The position numbers and the translations under genes are program-made. The notes under the pieces are model-generated. The model saw only the letters and a program-made list of their open reading frames with translations. It was not told where the DNA came from and did not search any database. Source: JAKANM01 sp964356495 (GTDB lineage Bacteria > Patescibacteriota > Patescibacteriia > Magasanikbacterales > GWA2-37-8). From it: a stretch of DNA of 59,943 bases. Positions within the stretch are counted from its first letter, which is position 1; the number at the start of each line of letters is the position of its first letter. Location: assembly GCA_964356495.1 (NCBI GenBank), contig CAYHHR010000001.1, positions 1-59,943 on the forward strand. Reading direction: 5' to 3'. Of this stretch, positions 16,357 to 24,206 are shown piece after piece.

Positions 16357-16383
16357 CGGCCGCATGGTAGTCCCATGCGGCCG
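16357..16383 (-). terminator. Terminator of the GH5 lipoprotein gene
   Basis: Perfect 11-bp stem CGGCCGCATGG / CCATGCGGCCG with loop TAGTC, about 20 bp after the stop codon of the minus-strand gene. On that strand it is followed by ATAAAATTTTTAG. Confidence 0.7.
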
Positions 16384-16402
16384 TAGTTTTGCCTCCCGTT
16401 GT

Positions 16403-17446
16403 TTATTGTTTTGTGGCTGGACGGATGTCTCGAAACTTCCGGATCATTTTGAACAAGGGATCACTGGCGTCAAAATTCATACCGCGCCGATCATCGGCTT
16501 TGTATGACCAGATGAGCACGCCCGCGACACCTTGAGCGCGCGCGGCTGCAAGTTTAGCAGCGATTATTTGCGCTCGTTCTTCCTCGGAGAACCTCTCCAA
16601 ACTCAGGCCGACTTCTCCCAGGAAACACGGTTTCCCCAAACGCTTTGCCGTTGTTACACAGCGCTTTGATTCGTAGGACAAGTCCTTCTTTACTGAATAA
16701 TCGTGCGCTTCGACGACATCAATGGTGGGGATCGCGTGCAGATAAATGTAGGCATCATCGGCTGTCCCTGAATGATTACCTCCGACAGTGCCGAGCGACA
16801 CCAGATGGTCGCTATCAAGCGATTTGATGAGCCCTGATACATCGGCCGCGAACGAAAGCAGAGCGAAGGGATCGGCTGAGCCGAAATTAGTTTTTGATTC
16901 GGCTTCGTTCATCAGCTGCCACATCATGACCGCCGGCTCATCTCGATAACGTCTCACGATTTTACTAACGTAATCACGGTAGGAAAGTTTGTAAGATCCG
17001 TAGGGTTTCTTATACCCTTCGCGATACCAGTCCGCGTTTTTGTACGCACTGTGCGTGCAATCTTCCCACTCGTTTTCCAGAGTCAGAATGAGTTTCAGAT
17101 TGTGCGCGTCAGCCCGCTTGATTAGGAAATCAAGCCGAGAAAAATCCCCGCCGTTTTCCGTGAAAGATTGGAACGCCCAAATTCGTATCACGCGCGCTCC
17201 CATTGATTGCATTTCATTGAAGGTTCTGTCGATATCTTCATCGCTGAAACGTCGTCCACAACCAAATTTATTGCTTTCCGGAAACGATGCTAGTGAGTAG
17301 ATGTTCACGCCGATAAAAGTGGTGCTGTTCTCACCGGGGAAAAAATGGGCGTCGCGCGCCGTCACGAACTGGTGATGTCCAGAGCAAGCGAACAAGCAAA
17401 GGCATGAAACTAGCGTCAACATCAACGACCTTAGGCGATGAGCCAT
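16403..17446 (-). CDS. Glycoside hydrolase family 5-like lipoprotein
   Basis: 347 aa. The signal peptide ends in the lipobox LFAC (Cys21), so the protein is probably lipid-anchored outside the cell. The TIM-barrel features match GH5: GVNIYSLASF near the start, GARVIRIWAFQ, the acid/base glutamate in MMWQLMNEAES (about E181) and the nucleophile in PCFLGEVGLS (about E278). Members cut beta-mannan, cellulose or related glycans; the substrate cannot be told. It has a strong ribosome-binding site (AAAGGAGA) and its own terminator, is flanked by unrelated genes, and is unusual for a CPR genome, so recent acquisition is likely. Confidence 0.8.
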   Translation of the reverse strand: MAHRLRSLMLTLVSCLCLFACSGHHQFVTARDAHFFPGENSTTFIGVNIYSLASFPESNKFGCGRRFSDEDIDRTFNEMQSMGARVIRIWAFQSFTENGGDFSRLDFLIKRADAHNLKLILTLENEWEDCTHSAYKNADWYREGYKKPYGSYKLSYRDYVSKIVRRYRDEPAVMMWQLMNEAESKTNFGSADPFALLSFAADVSGLIKSLDSDHLVSLGTVGGNHSGTADDAYIYLHAIPTIDVVEAHDYSVKKDLSYESKRCVTTAKRLGKPCFLGEVGLSLERFSEEERAQIIAAKLAAARAQGVAGVLIWSYKADDRRGMNFDASDPLFKMIRKFRDIRPATKQ

Positions 17447-17525
17447 TTATTCTCCTTTGGCTTTTGAGGGCTAGGTGGTTGTTTGATGAACTGGTTGCTA
17501 TGTTAGCAAAAAATATGTTAAGTAA

Positions 17526-17560
17526 CAAATACGCCTCGAGTTCATCTCGAGGCGTATTTG
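17526..17560. terminator. Terminator of tRNA-Ser(CGA)
   Basis: Perfect 15-bp inverted repeat CAAATACGCCTCGAG / CTCGAGGCGTATTTG with loop TTCAT, 6 bp from the tRNA 3' end on the minus strand. Confidence 0.75.
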
Positions 17561-17566
17561 TAGATG

Positions 17567-17651
17567 CGGAGGCGGGAGGATTCGAACCTCCGATACCTTT
17601 CGGTATGCCGGTTTTCGAAACCGGTGCGTTCAACCGCTCTGCCACGCCTCC
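17567..17651 (-). tRNA. tRNA-Ser (CGA)
   Basis: Class II tRNA with a long variable arm (CATACCGAAAGGTAT). Acceptor GGAGGCG / CGCCTCC, anticodon loop TTCGAAA with anticodon CGA, T arm GGAGG-TTCGAAT-CCTCC. CCA is not encoded. Confidence 0.95.
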
Positions 17652-17700
17652 GTGCGAGCAACGCTATACTATAAGAAAAATAACGATTAGACAAGCCCTC

Positions 17701-18669
17701 CTAGTGGCTCGGGTTGGTGTCATAGGCATTAGATAAAAGTTTTTCAATCAATTTTTTATAAACATTTTGAAATTTTCGTGCCTTTTCCAAATCCACAATC
17801 GGATTGCCAAGATGTCTCTCCGGCTCAACATCAAATGTCACGTGTTCAATCCCCACGACATGAATATTTTGTTCCGGATTTCCGTACATTGCCGTCACGC
17901 CATTATTACCGAGAAATGGGCCGGCGCCGTCCTGGACAGTGAGTCCGACAGATAGGAAAACGTTTCGAATAGTTTCGATAATTTTTTTATCGGCGGATTG
18001 AAAATTATTGTGAATTAAAATTATGTCCGGCATTTTCTCCCTAGTTTGTTTATCTCCAAGAATATAACCGCCGTTCACAGTGGTGATAGATACCGCCGGC
18101 AGAGAGTGTAAGGCAAGATGAATGCAATGTCCGTGTTGAGCTTTTATCCTCGCATGATGTTCTTTGATCGCGGAATGATATCGGTCATGATATTCGCCTA
18201 GAAAAAAATCGAACTCCTTTTGAGCCAACGGGTGGTCTAATAAAGGTTCGCATTGTTTTTCAACAATTTTTTCTAATTCTTGGATAGGCTGTGTAAGATC
18301 CACACCAGTCAGAATTGTTCGCGCCCAAATAATTCCGTGGTGGTATTTTTTCGGGTCGGCGCCAGCCAAGGCTAGTCCAGAAATCTCGTTTTTCGCGCGG
18401 TTCATATCTAAATAGACTCTTGCCAAGTCGTCCCTGATCCCGGAAAGATTAAAAGCGCTAATCAGATTGTCGTAGCCAGTCATTTCCGGGACAGCCGCAT
18501 CACAGCCAAAGCCAATAGTTTTGCGAACATTTTGGGAGTTGAAACGAATTTTTGACGCAAGAATTTCTGGAACACCAACCATTGTTTTCAGCCCAACCCG
18601 GCCACTATGTGGCATTTCGAGGAGGATCGGCGCGATGCCGTTAATTGTATGTATTAATTTTGTTGGCAT
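17701..18669 (-). CDS. N-formylglutamate amidohydrolase family protein
   Basis: 322 aa. The family marks are visible: ILLEMPHSGRVG near residue 16 (the S-x-P-H-G-G/S-type zinc motif), DLARVYLDMNRAKNE, YHDRYHSAIKEHHARI with the paired histidines, and the final VVGIEHVTFDVE. These zinc enzymes remove formyl or similar groups from N-acylated glutamate or related amino acids in the cytoplasm. No histidine-degradation genes are nearby, so the true substrate is uncertain. It lies between two tRNA-Ser genes that point in opposite directions. Confidence 0.85.
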   Translation of the reverse strand: MPTKLIHTINGIAPILLEMPHSGRVGLKTMVGVPEILASKIRFNSQNVRKTIGFGCDAAVPEMTGYDNLISAFNLSGIRDDLARVYLDMNRAKNEISGLALAGADPKKYHHGIIWARTILTGVDLTQPIQELEKIVEKQCEPLLDHPLAQKEFDFFLGEYHDRYHSAIKEHHARIKAQHGHCIHLALHSLPAVSITTVNGGYILGDKQTREKMPDIILIHNNFQSADKKIIETIRNVFLSVGLTVQDGAGPFLGNNGVTAMYGNPEQNIHVVGIEHVTFDVEPERHLGNPIVDLEKARKFQNVYKKLIEKLLSNAYDTNPSH

Positions 18670-18766
18670 AGTTTTATATCTAAAGCTAATTATATACTTT
18701 AGGGATAGTATTAGCTAGGCTTGATTTATCTCTTGAAAAATGCTATTCTAGTCAGACAAAATTTAT

Positions 18767-18851
18767 GGAGAGGTGGCCGAGCGGTTTAAGGCAACAGTCT
18801 TGAAAACTGTCGTACCGAAAGGTACCGTGAGTTCGAATCTCACCCTCTCCG
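18767..18851 (+). tRNA. tRNA-Ser (TGA)
   Basis: Class II tRNA. Acceptor GGAGAGG / CCTCTCC, anticodon stem ACAGT / ACTGT with loop CTTGAAA (anticodon TGA), variable arm CGTACCGAAAGGTACCG, T arm GTGAG-TTCGAAT-CTCAC. Confidence 0.96.
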
Positions 18852-18883
18852 CATAGAGCTTTAAATAAAACTAAACAAGCAAT

Positions 18884-19267
18884 ATGCCAGAACATGAATT
18901 TCACCCTCCCGAGTCAGAAATTCAAGAGCAATACGAAATTACGAAAAGACCTGAATATGCTCAAGCATGTAAAAATACTGAACAAAGCGGAGACCTGATT
19001 AGGGAACTTCTGAAATTAGGCGTACCAAAAACGGAAGTAGAAGCATTTGCACTTACTCGTTTGGAAAAAAATATTAGAGCAGGTTATGGGCTGGACACTA
19101 TGCGTAGTATTGCCAAACAAGGAGGGGTAATAACCGAAGCAGAAGTTGAGAAGTTTTTTGAGGAAGTAAAAGCTAAGATGTTGACGGAAACACCTACCGA
19201 AACCGAAGAGGAAAAAGTGCAGAGAGAGGCTAAAGAGCTAGAAGAGATGCTCAAAGTATACGAATAA
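18884..19267 (+). CDS. Hypothetical acidic protein
   Basis: 127 aa, not recognised. It is highly charged and mostly helical: a middle part with LIRELLKLGVPKTEVEAFALTRL and a C-terminal glutamate/lysine-rich coiled-coil-like tail (ETEEEKVQREAKELEEM). There is no signal peptide. It starts 32 bp after tRNA-Ser and could share its transcript. The cyclophilin gene follows 71 bp downstream on the same strand. Confidence 0.6.
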   Translation: MPEHEFHPPESEIQEQYEITKRPEYAQACKNTEQSGDLIRELLKLGVPKTEVEAFALTRLEKNIRAGYGLDTMRSIAKQGGVITEAEVEKFFEEVKAKMLTETPTETEEEKVQREAKELEEMLKVYE

Positions 19268-19338
19268 AATAGTAAAAGCAGTGATTGATCAAAGCCCAGT
19301 TCGGATACCGTTGACGACACACCGCACAAAATTTAATT

Positions 19339-20028
19339 ATGTCCAAATACAAAATCATCCTAAGCGTAGTAGTTATTCTTGTCGTCGGCGGCTTGATTTG
19401 GGTGCGGTATAGCCGATCACCAGTTGTTGTTGATCAAAACACAACTGAATTGTCCCAGCAAATTTTCGAGGTACCAAGTCCGGTTGTTTCCGAGTCAACC
19501 ACCACGCCAATTCAAGAAGCCATATCTCCAGCAACAACTTCATTAATTAAAACCAATACTATGCCCGTGGTAAAAATTCAAACTAACAAAGGCGATATCA
19601 CAATCGAGTTATTTCAGAGTGACGCCCCGAAGACCGTAGAAAATTTTCTTGCGCTTGTCAAAAAAGGATTTTATGACGGCGTGATATTTCATCGTGTCAT
19701 CAGCGGATTCATGATTCAAGGCGGCGACCCGACCGGCACTGGCCGCGGCGGCCCGAGTTATCAGTTCGCCGATGAGTTAGATCCTGAAGCTCCGTCATAT
19801 CAGCGCGGTTATGTGCGTGGTACGGTGGCGATGGCGAATGCCGGACCCAACACCAACGGCAGTCAATTTTTTATTATTCACCAGGATTATCCATTGCCTC
19901 ACGCCTATACGATTTTCGGCAGGGTAACTTCCGGCATGGAAGCGGTGGACGCGATCGCACGGAGCCCGGTTGATGGATTCGATCGGCCGCTGAAGGACGT
20001 GATAATGAACAAGGTAGTAGCGGAGTAA
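19339..20028 (+). CDS. Membrane-anchored cyclophilin-type peptidyl-prolyl isomerase
   Basis: 229 aa. One N-terminal membrane helix (IILSVVVILVVGGLIWVRY, about 5-23) and a Thr/Ser/Pro linker place the catalytic domain outside the cell. The domain has the cyclophilin motifs FYDGVIFHRVISGFMIQGGD, GTVAMANAGPNTNGSQFFII and HAYTIFGRV. The catalytic arginine (FHRV) and QGGD site are intact. It catalyses proline isomerisation in exported proteins, fitting the many secreted proteins here. A strong terminator follows the stop. Confidence 0.94.
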   Translation: MSKYKIILSVVVILVVGGLIWVRYSRSPVVVDQNTTELSQQIFEVPSPVVSESTTTPIQEAISPATTSLIKTNTMPVVKIQTNKGDITIELFQSDAPKTVENFLALVKKGFYDGVIFHRVISGFMIQGGDPTGTGRGGPSYQFADELDPEAPSYQRGYVRGTVAMANAGPNTNGSQFFIIHQDYPLPHAYTIFGRVTSGMEAVDAIARSPVDGFDRPLKDVIMNKVVAE

Positions 20029-20046
20029 TTTTTAGTAAAATTATTA

Positions 20047-20080
20047 GGACCACCGGTTCGAGCGGTGGTCCTTTTTTTCA
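20047..20080 (+). terminator. Terminator of the cyclophilin gene (repeat copy 1)
   Basis: Perfect 10-bp stem AGGACCACCG / CGGTGGTCCT, then TTTTTTT and CACTCCTAA. The surrounding segment, including ATTATTAGGACCACCG, CACTCCTAA and GTTGTCTTG, recurs at 20860-20925. Confidence 0.9.
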
Positions 20081-20122
20081 CTCCTAATTCAGGTTGTCTT
20101 GCCTTATTTTTTAGTGTGAAGT

Positions 20123-20701
20123 TTACGGCGGGCAGTGCTCAGACGCCCGTGTTCGCGTTCTCAACAATCGCCACTGGTCGACCGGGTAACCTGCCTCTCT
20201 GAGCAACACGGCGTGATCTGGCCGCAGGTCCTCGTACGAGACGCAAAAGTCGCTACCGATCAGGCGGATCACTTTCATCGTCACGATCCAACTCCAGAAC
20301 ATGTCGAGTCCGTAGAAGCCCTTCGAACTCCAGCCCTCGTGCGACGAGGTGCCAATGATGAGCATTGACCCCTCTCTTTGGTGCAGCATCTCGTGGGCAA
20401 GGGATGACGCGTCGACGTCCGTCTCTATCAAGCCGAGTGATGAGTTTCCCGACACCTCGCGACCATCGGAATCCTTGAAGTTTTTCGTCGCGTGGAAGAG
20501 AACGGTTCCCGGCGGATCCGTGTCGAGCCCAACCGTGCCGAGGTAAGCGCGGACGTCCCTCAGATCACGTTCGGCGTAGTCACAGGTCGCCGAGGTGTCC
20601 TCGAGCCTGATTCCTAGGCCGCACTTCTTGTACTTCGACAGGTCCGGTCCGCATGACCACAGCAATGCCGACATCATGCAACTGATCAGAAATCGCTTCA
20701 T
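20123..20701 (-). CDS. HExxH metallopeptidase-like lipoprotein
   Basis: 192 aa, no named family. The signal peptide ends in the lipobox LLWSC (Cys17). The motif SLAHEMLHQREG contains H103-E104-x-x-H107, the zincin zinc-binding helix, and a later SSHEGWSSKGF region could supply another ligand. An anchored extracellular peptidase is a reasonable inference. The start has a strong Shine-Dalgarno (GGTGGAG) and a clear promoter at 20804-20832. The coding DNA looks more GC-rich than neighbouring core genes, and the gene lies between two near-identical terminators, both hinting at recent gain. Confidence 0.7.
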   Translation of the reverse strand: MKRFLISCMMSALLWSCGPDLSKYKKCGLGIRLEDTSATCDYAERDLRDVRAYLGTVGLDTDPPGTVLFHATKNFKDSDGREVSGNSSLGLIETDVDASSLAHEMLHQREGSMLIIGTSSHEGWSSKGFYGLDMFWSWIVTMKVIRLIGSDFCVSYEDLRPDHAVLLREAGYPVDQWRLLRTRTRASEHCPP

Positions 20702-20803
20702 GTGCGCTCCACCTTTCGATTCCGTTAGACTGCGTGTAATTCTGCGCCACGTTGTATTTGTGGCTTAATTTCGGCCTTTTTCCGAAAAAAAATTCGTGTA
20801 GTA

Positions 20804-20832
20804 ATACTAGCACTTTTTAAGACAAAAGTCAA
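20804..20832 (-). promoter_or_regulatory. Promoter of the HExxH lipoprotein gene
   Basis: On the minus strand, TTGACT (20832-20827) and TAGTAT (20809-20804) are 17 bp apart, about 100 bp upstream of the start codon. Confidence 0.65.
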
Positions 20833-20859
20833 GACCCAGTCCTGTACCCCAATGTAATT

Positions 20860-20898
20860 ATTAGGACCACCGAGTTTCCGCGGTGGTCCTTTTTTCAC
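20860..20898. terminator. Terminator-like hairpin (repeat copy 2)
   Basis: Stem AGGACCACCG / CGGTGGTCCT with loop AGTTTCCG, then TTTTTT and CACTCCTAA. It duplicates the terminator at 20047-20080. The T tract is on the plus strand although both flanking genes are on the minus strand, which suggests duplication rather than local need. Confidence 0.75.
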
Positions 20899-20921
20899 TC
20901 CTAAATTTTTGTTGTCTTGGT

Positions 20922-21812
20922 TTACTTTTTCAGGTGAACGCTAGCCCAACGCTCCAGGATGGCGCGTTGCGCATTGACGCGCTCTGGTGTGATCAGTTTC
21001 GGGTCGGTCATGACCGCTGTGTTGAGAGCCGTCTGGTCGCTGCAGGAGTAATTTTCCCGCGCGAGAAATCGTTTGGCCATTTTGGTCACCACCGCTATTG
21101 CGTTAGGTTTGATGGCCGCGAACACCCGCTCAACTTCTTTGGCATCGACCGGTGGTCTCTTTACGATACCCGCATCGTAGTCCGTCACGCCGGCTAGTGT
21201 GCAGTAGCAAATTTCGGCTTCGCGCGCCAGCTTAGCTTCGGGCATGGACGTCATGCCGATGAGTTCCGCCAGCGCTTTGCCCTCCTGTGCTTCAGCATCG
21301 GTAGAGAAAGCCGGTCCATTCATAACCATGAGCGTGGCGCCGTCTTTCACGGGAATTCCTAGCCGGCGTCCGGCTTTGACCAAGTCGTCCCGAAGATTGG
21401 GACACACCGGCTGGCCGAAAGAGACATGGGCGGCGAGGCCGTTTCCGAAAAAGCTGTTCGCGCGTCCGTGGGTGCGATCGAGGTATTGGTCGACGGCGAC
21501 GAGCGTGCCCGGTTTGATGTCGGGACGGCGACTACCGACAGCTGAGATGCCAATGACAGCCTCGACGTCGAGAGTTTTCATGGCAAACATGATGCCGCGG
21601 TAGTTCACTTCGGAGGGGAGCAGAACATGGCCTATTCCATGGCGGGCGGTGCAGACGATCGAGGTTCCCTCTTTTTCAAGCGGAAATTCGGAAAATTCGA
21701 TGTAGCTGTACGGCGTCACTACAGTGAAGTTTTTCGCTTTGGAAGTGCCAAAGGGATTTGCTTCATGGTCGAAACCACTGCCAAATATTACTCCAAATCG
21801 TCCGGATTTCAT
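20922..21812 (-). CDS. mtnP: S-methyl-5'-thioadenosine phosphorylase family protein
   Basis: 296 aa with the start at 21812 (MKSGRFGVIFGSGFD), where an AAGGAAAA site precedes the ATG; a longer reading from 21902 lacks family similarity. The motifs are those of the PNP/MTAP family: TARHGIGHVLLPSEVNYRG, the purine-site GPAFSTDAEAQ, then IGMTSMPEAKLAREAEICYC and GVTDYDAG. It splits methylthioadenosine (or a purine nucleoside) with phosphate. In a reduced genome this serves salvage of adenine and methylthioribose phosphate. Substrate preference between MTA and nucleosides is not certain. Confidence 0.88.
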   Translation of the reverse strand: MKSGRFGVIFGSGFDHEANPFGTSKAKNFTVVTPYSYIEFSEFPLEKEGTSIVCTARHGIGHVLLPSEVNYRGIMFAMKTLDVEAVIGISAVGSRRPDIKPGTLVAVDQYLDRTHGRANSFFGNGLAAHVSFGQPVCPNLRDDLVKAGRRLGIPVKDGATLMVMNGPAFSTDAEAQEGKALAELIGMTSMPEAKLAREAEICYCTLAGVTDYDAGIVKRPPVDAKEVERVFAAIKPNAIAVVTKMAKRFLARENYSCSDQTALNTAVMTDPKLITPERVNAQRAILERWASVHLKK

Positions 21813-21903
21813 GGTTTTCCTTTTCCATTTGGAAAATTTTTGACGCGGGATGCGTCGATACCACAACCTGCATAACTTAGCTGATGCGGAGCGCTTTGTC
21901 AAT

Positions 21904-24012
21904 TTATTTTATCAGCCATTTCCTCGCCGCCCAGGCCAGTCCGAGCAGAGCCAGTCCGCCGCTCGTGCCGACGACGACTTTTTTTGTTGAGGAAGTGGTG
22001 GAAGAAGAAATTTCAGCGGAGGTTTGAATATTTAGAATTTCTAAATCAGTAGGCGCGCGCGGGACGAGCCGAATAGCCGGGTTTATTCGGGTGATGATGC
22101 CGCTGACCCGGATATGATCGCCATTATGTAGGCGATTTTTATCAAGGCCGGAATTTTTTGGCAAAGCAATCTCGGCTTCGGCGCCGTCATCGAGATAAAA
22201 GAAAGAACTTTTGATTTTGGTTATTTCTCCTTCCAGACTGACTAGTGTGCCGTAGTCGCCGTCGTCAATTTCAGAAATGGTTTTTTGTTCCGGTTCCAGC
22301 GGAACGCTGTTTTTTAACTTTGTAATCGCGCCGATGAATTTTGTTTTAACGCGGACGTTATTTTGGAAACTTCCGGTTTCACCGAGCACTCGCACGGTGT
22401 CGCCGAGCGCGAGATTCGGGAACAATTTTTTATTTGAATAAATTTCAATGCCGCCGCTCCCGTCTCTCATAAAGAAATAATTTATACCGGGCTGTCCCGG
22501 CAGTGATTCCACGGTTCCGGTCAACAGCACCAGCGAGCCTCGCGGAAGATCATGCGCCTCGGCTACGGAAACAGCGTGGTAGATTTTTTCCGTTTTTCCA
22601 TTTCCGGCGGTTTCTTTGGAGGCGGAATTTTTTTCTTCGGAAGCTTTTTCAACTTTTGGCAGCCATTCCCAATTATTTTTATTACGCGTATAGACTTGCC
22701 CCGGTAAACTTTTGTCGTAGGTGACAAGGTCAACGCTTTGGCGGGAGGGTGTTTCAAGGAAAATTGTGTTGCCGTCGTTGTTCAATACCAGATGCGTGGC
22801 GGAGCGGAAAAATTTGAGAGTCATTCCGGGCGAGATTGTCGTACTCGCCGGCAAGGCATACCAACGGTCGTTCTCAGTGCCAATTCGCCAACCGCCTAGG
22901 TCAACGGTGTTGGTAGCGGAGGAACCGACGCTAACCCACTCATCGCCATCAGCTTCCGGATGAGGCGCTATTCCGTTCAGAAAAATTCCCGACTGGCCGC
23001 CGGTGTCTGGTTCAACCTTGATTAGAATTTTTTTTGAGCCGGTTGTTCCTTGCGTGCTGGTGGCGCTGGCCGTGACGGTAAATATTCCCAGATTATTGAA
23101 AACGTGTGAAACGCGCGTGCCCTCGGCAGTTTGGCCATCGCCAAAATCCCAAACCACAAACATCTCTCCGCCACGCGGATCGGCCGTCAGGCGCGCGTCG
23201 AATAAAGTCGATGTCCCGACGATGATCGGCGTCGGGACTTTTATATTCCAAATGAGAGTAATGGAATTTTTTATTGTGGCGGAAACTGGAGCGGGGGATG
23301 ATTTTGAGGATCGCGACCTCGTTGGAATTGAAATGGTTGTTTCGCTGTCGATCGGAATTATTATTGACGAGGTGATCGCCGGCGGTGTTTCAGCGACAAC
23401 GGCAGTATTTGAGATAGTAGCATCATACTGCGGCCTTGCCGGCGAGAGACTATTGTATGGCAGACTGTCGAGCTCGATGAAGTCCGAGCCGCTGTTGTCC
23501 GTGTCGAGATAATTTCCTCCGTCGGTGTTAGGTAGTCGAACCAAACTTTTTTGGGCTCCTGGATTTACGGCCGGCTGAGCGGTCGAAGAAACCGTTCCCC
23601 AATCAACCTCGTCAATCAGACTGTTGGCCTCTTCAAAAAGCAGAAGCGAATTATTCGCCGCGAGACTGGTGGAATTATTGGAATAAAGTAAATCGGCGGC
23701 GACGCCGTTAATTTTGGTATAGTCGCGATGGGCAATAAGGAAATAACCGAAGGGATTCAGGATTGTCGAGCTTGGAAATGAGGAAACAAGATAGCTTTGA
23801 GCGCCGCCGGCAGTTTGTTTTTTCAAACTCCAGTCCGAAAGAGACACGCTGGAACTGCTGTAGTTATAAAGTTCAACAAATTCATCGGTAGTAGATACTC
23901 CGGCAATCTGAATTTTACTGATCATGACTTTAGCGTTGGAAAAACTCGAAAAAATTGAAAAACTGCCTATCAATATGAGAGGCGCAAGCAATGATCGGAA
24001 AATTTTATTCAT
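21904..24012 (-). CDS. Secreted lamin-tail/PKD/OB-domain protein with C-terminal anchor
   Basis: 702 aa from the ATG at 24012 (MNKIFRSLLAPLILIGSFSI); an upstream extension has no signal peptide. After the signal peptide comes a lamin-tail domain (about 30-140: DEFVELYNYSSSSVSLSDWS), a Ser/Pro-rich region, a PKD domain (FVVWDFGDGQTAEGTRVSHVF), a second lamin-tail domain (GDEWVSVGSSATNTVDLGGW), and two OB-fold-like segments (GSLVLLTGTVESLPGQPG; GTLVSLEGEITKI). It ends in a membrane helix and basic tail (LALLGLAWAARKWLIK). This set is common in CPR surface proteins and may bind nucleic acid or sugars; the function is inferred only. Confidence 0.85.
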   Translation of the reverse strand: MNKIFRSLLAPLILIGSFSIFSSFSNAKVMISKIQIAGVSTTDEFVELYNYSSSSVSLSDWSLKKQTAGGAQSYLVSSFPSSTILNPFGYFLIAHRDYTKINGVAADLLYSNNSTSLAANNSLLLFEEANSLIDEVDWGTVSSTAQPAVNPGAQKSLVRLPNTDGGNYLDTDNSGSDFIELDSLPYNSLSPARPQYDATISNTAVVAETPPAITSSIIIPIDSETTISIPTRSRSSKSSPAPVSATIKNSITLIWNIKVPTPIIVGTSTLFDARLTADPRGGEMFVVWDFGDGQTAEGTRVSHVFNNLGIFTVTASATSTQGTTGSKKILIKVEPDTGGQSGIFLNGIAPHPEADGDEWVSVGSSATNTVDLGGWRIGTENDRWYALPASTTISPGMTLKFFRSATHLVLNNDGNTIFLETPSRQSVDLVTYDKSLPGQVYTRNKNNWEWLPKVEKASEEKNSASKETAGNGKTEKIYHAVSVAEAHDLPRGSLVLLTGTVESLPGQPGINYFFMRDGSGGIEIYSNKKLFPNLALGDTVRVLGETGSFQNNVRVKTKFIGAITKLKNSVPLEPEQKTISEIDDGDYGTLVSLEGEITKIKSSFFYLDDGAEAEIALPKNSGLDKNRLHNGDHIRVSGIITRINPAIRLVPRAPTDLEILNIQTSAEISSSTTSSTKKVVVGTSGGLALLGLAWAARKWLIK

Positions 24013-24084
24013 AAAATATATTTTGACAACAATAGTATACCACAAACTGTCATTCCTTTTAAGATAAAATATCGCAAAGCGTCC

Positions 24085-24114
24085 CTTGACAATCCCTATG
24101 CATTTAACATATCT
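24085..24114 (+). promoter_or_regulatory. Promoter of the MopE/VWA lipoprotein gene
   Basis: TTGACA at 24085-24090 and TATCTT about 18 bp downstream at 24109-24114; about 95 bp of leader follows. Confidence 0.5.
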
Positions 24115-24153
24115 TACAATGAACATTCCAGATGGTTCGTTGATAATATTTTT

Positions 24154-24173
24154 TGACGTAAATTCATACGTCA
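24154..24173. promoter_or_regulatory. Operator-like palindrome in the leader of the VWA lipoprotein gene
   Basis: Perfect inverted repeat TGACGTA-AATTCA-TACGTCA, located 33 bp before the start codon and downstream of the promoter. It could bind a dimeric repressor; the binding protein is unknown. Confidence 0.45.
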
Positions 24174-24206
24174 TAAAAAACACTTTCAAAAGAAGGGTCG
24201 GAAAAA

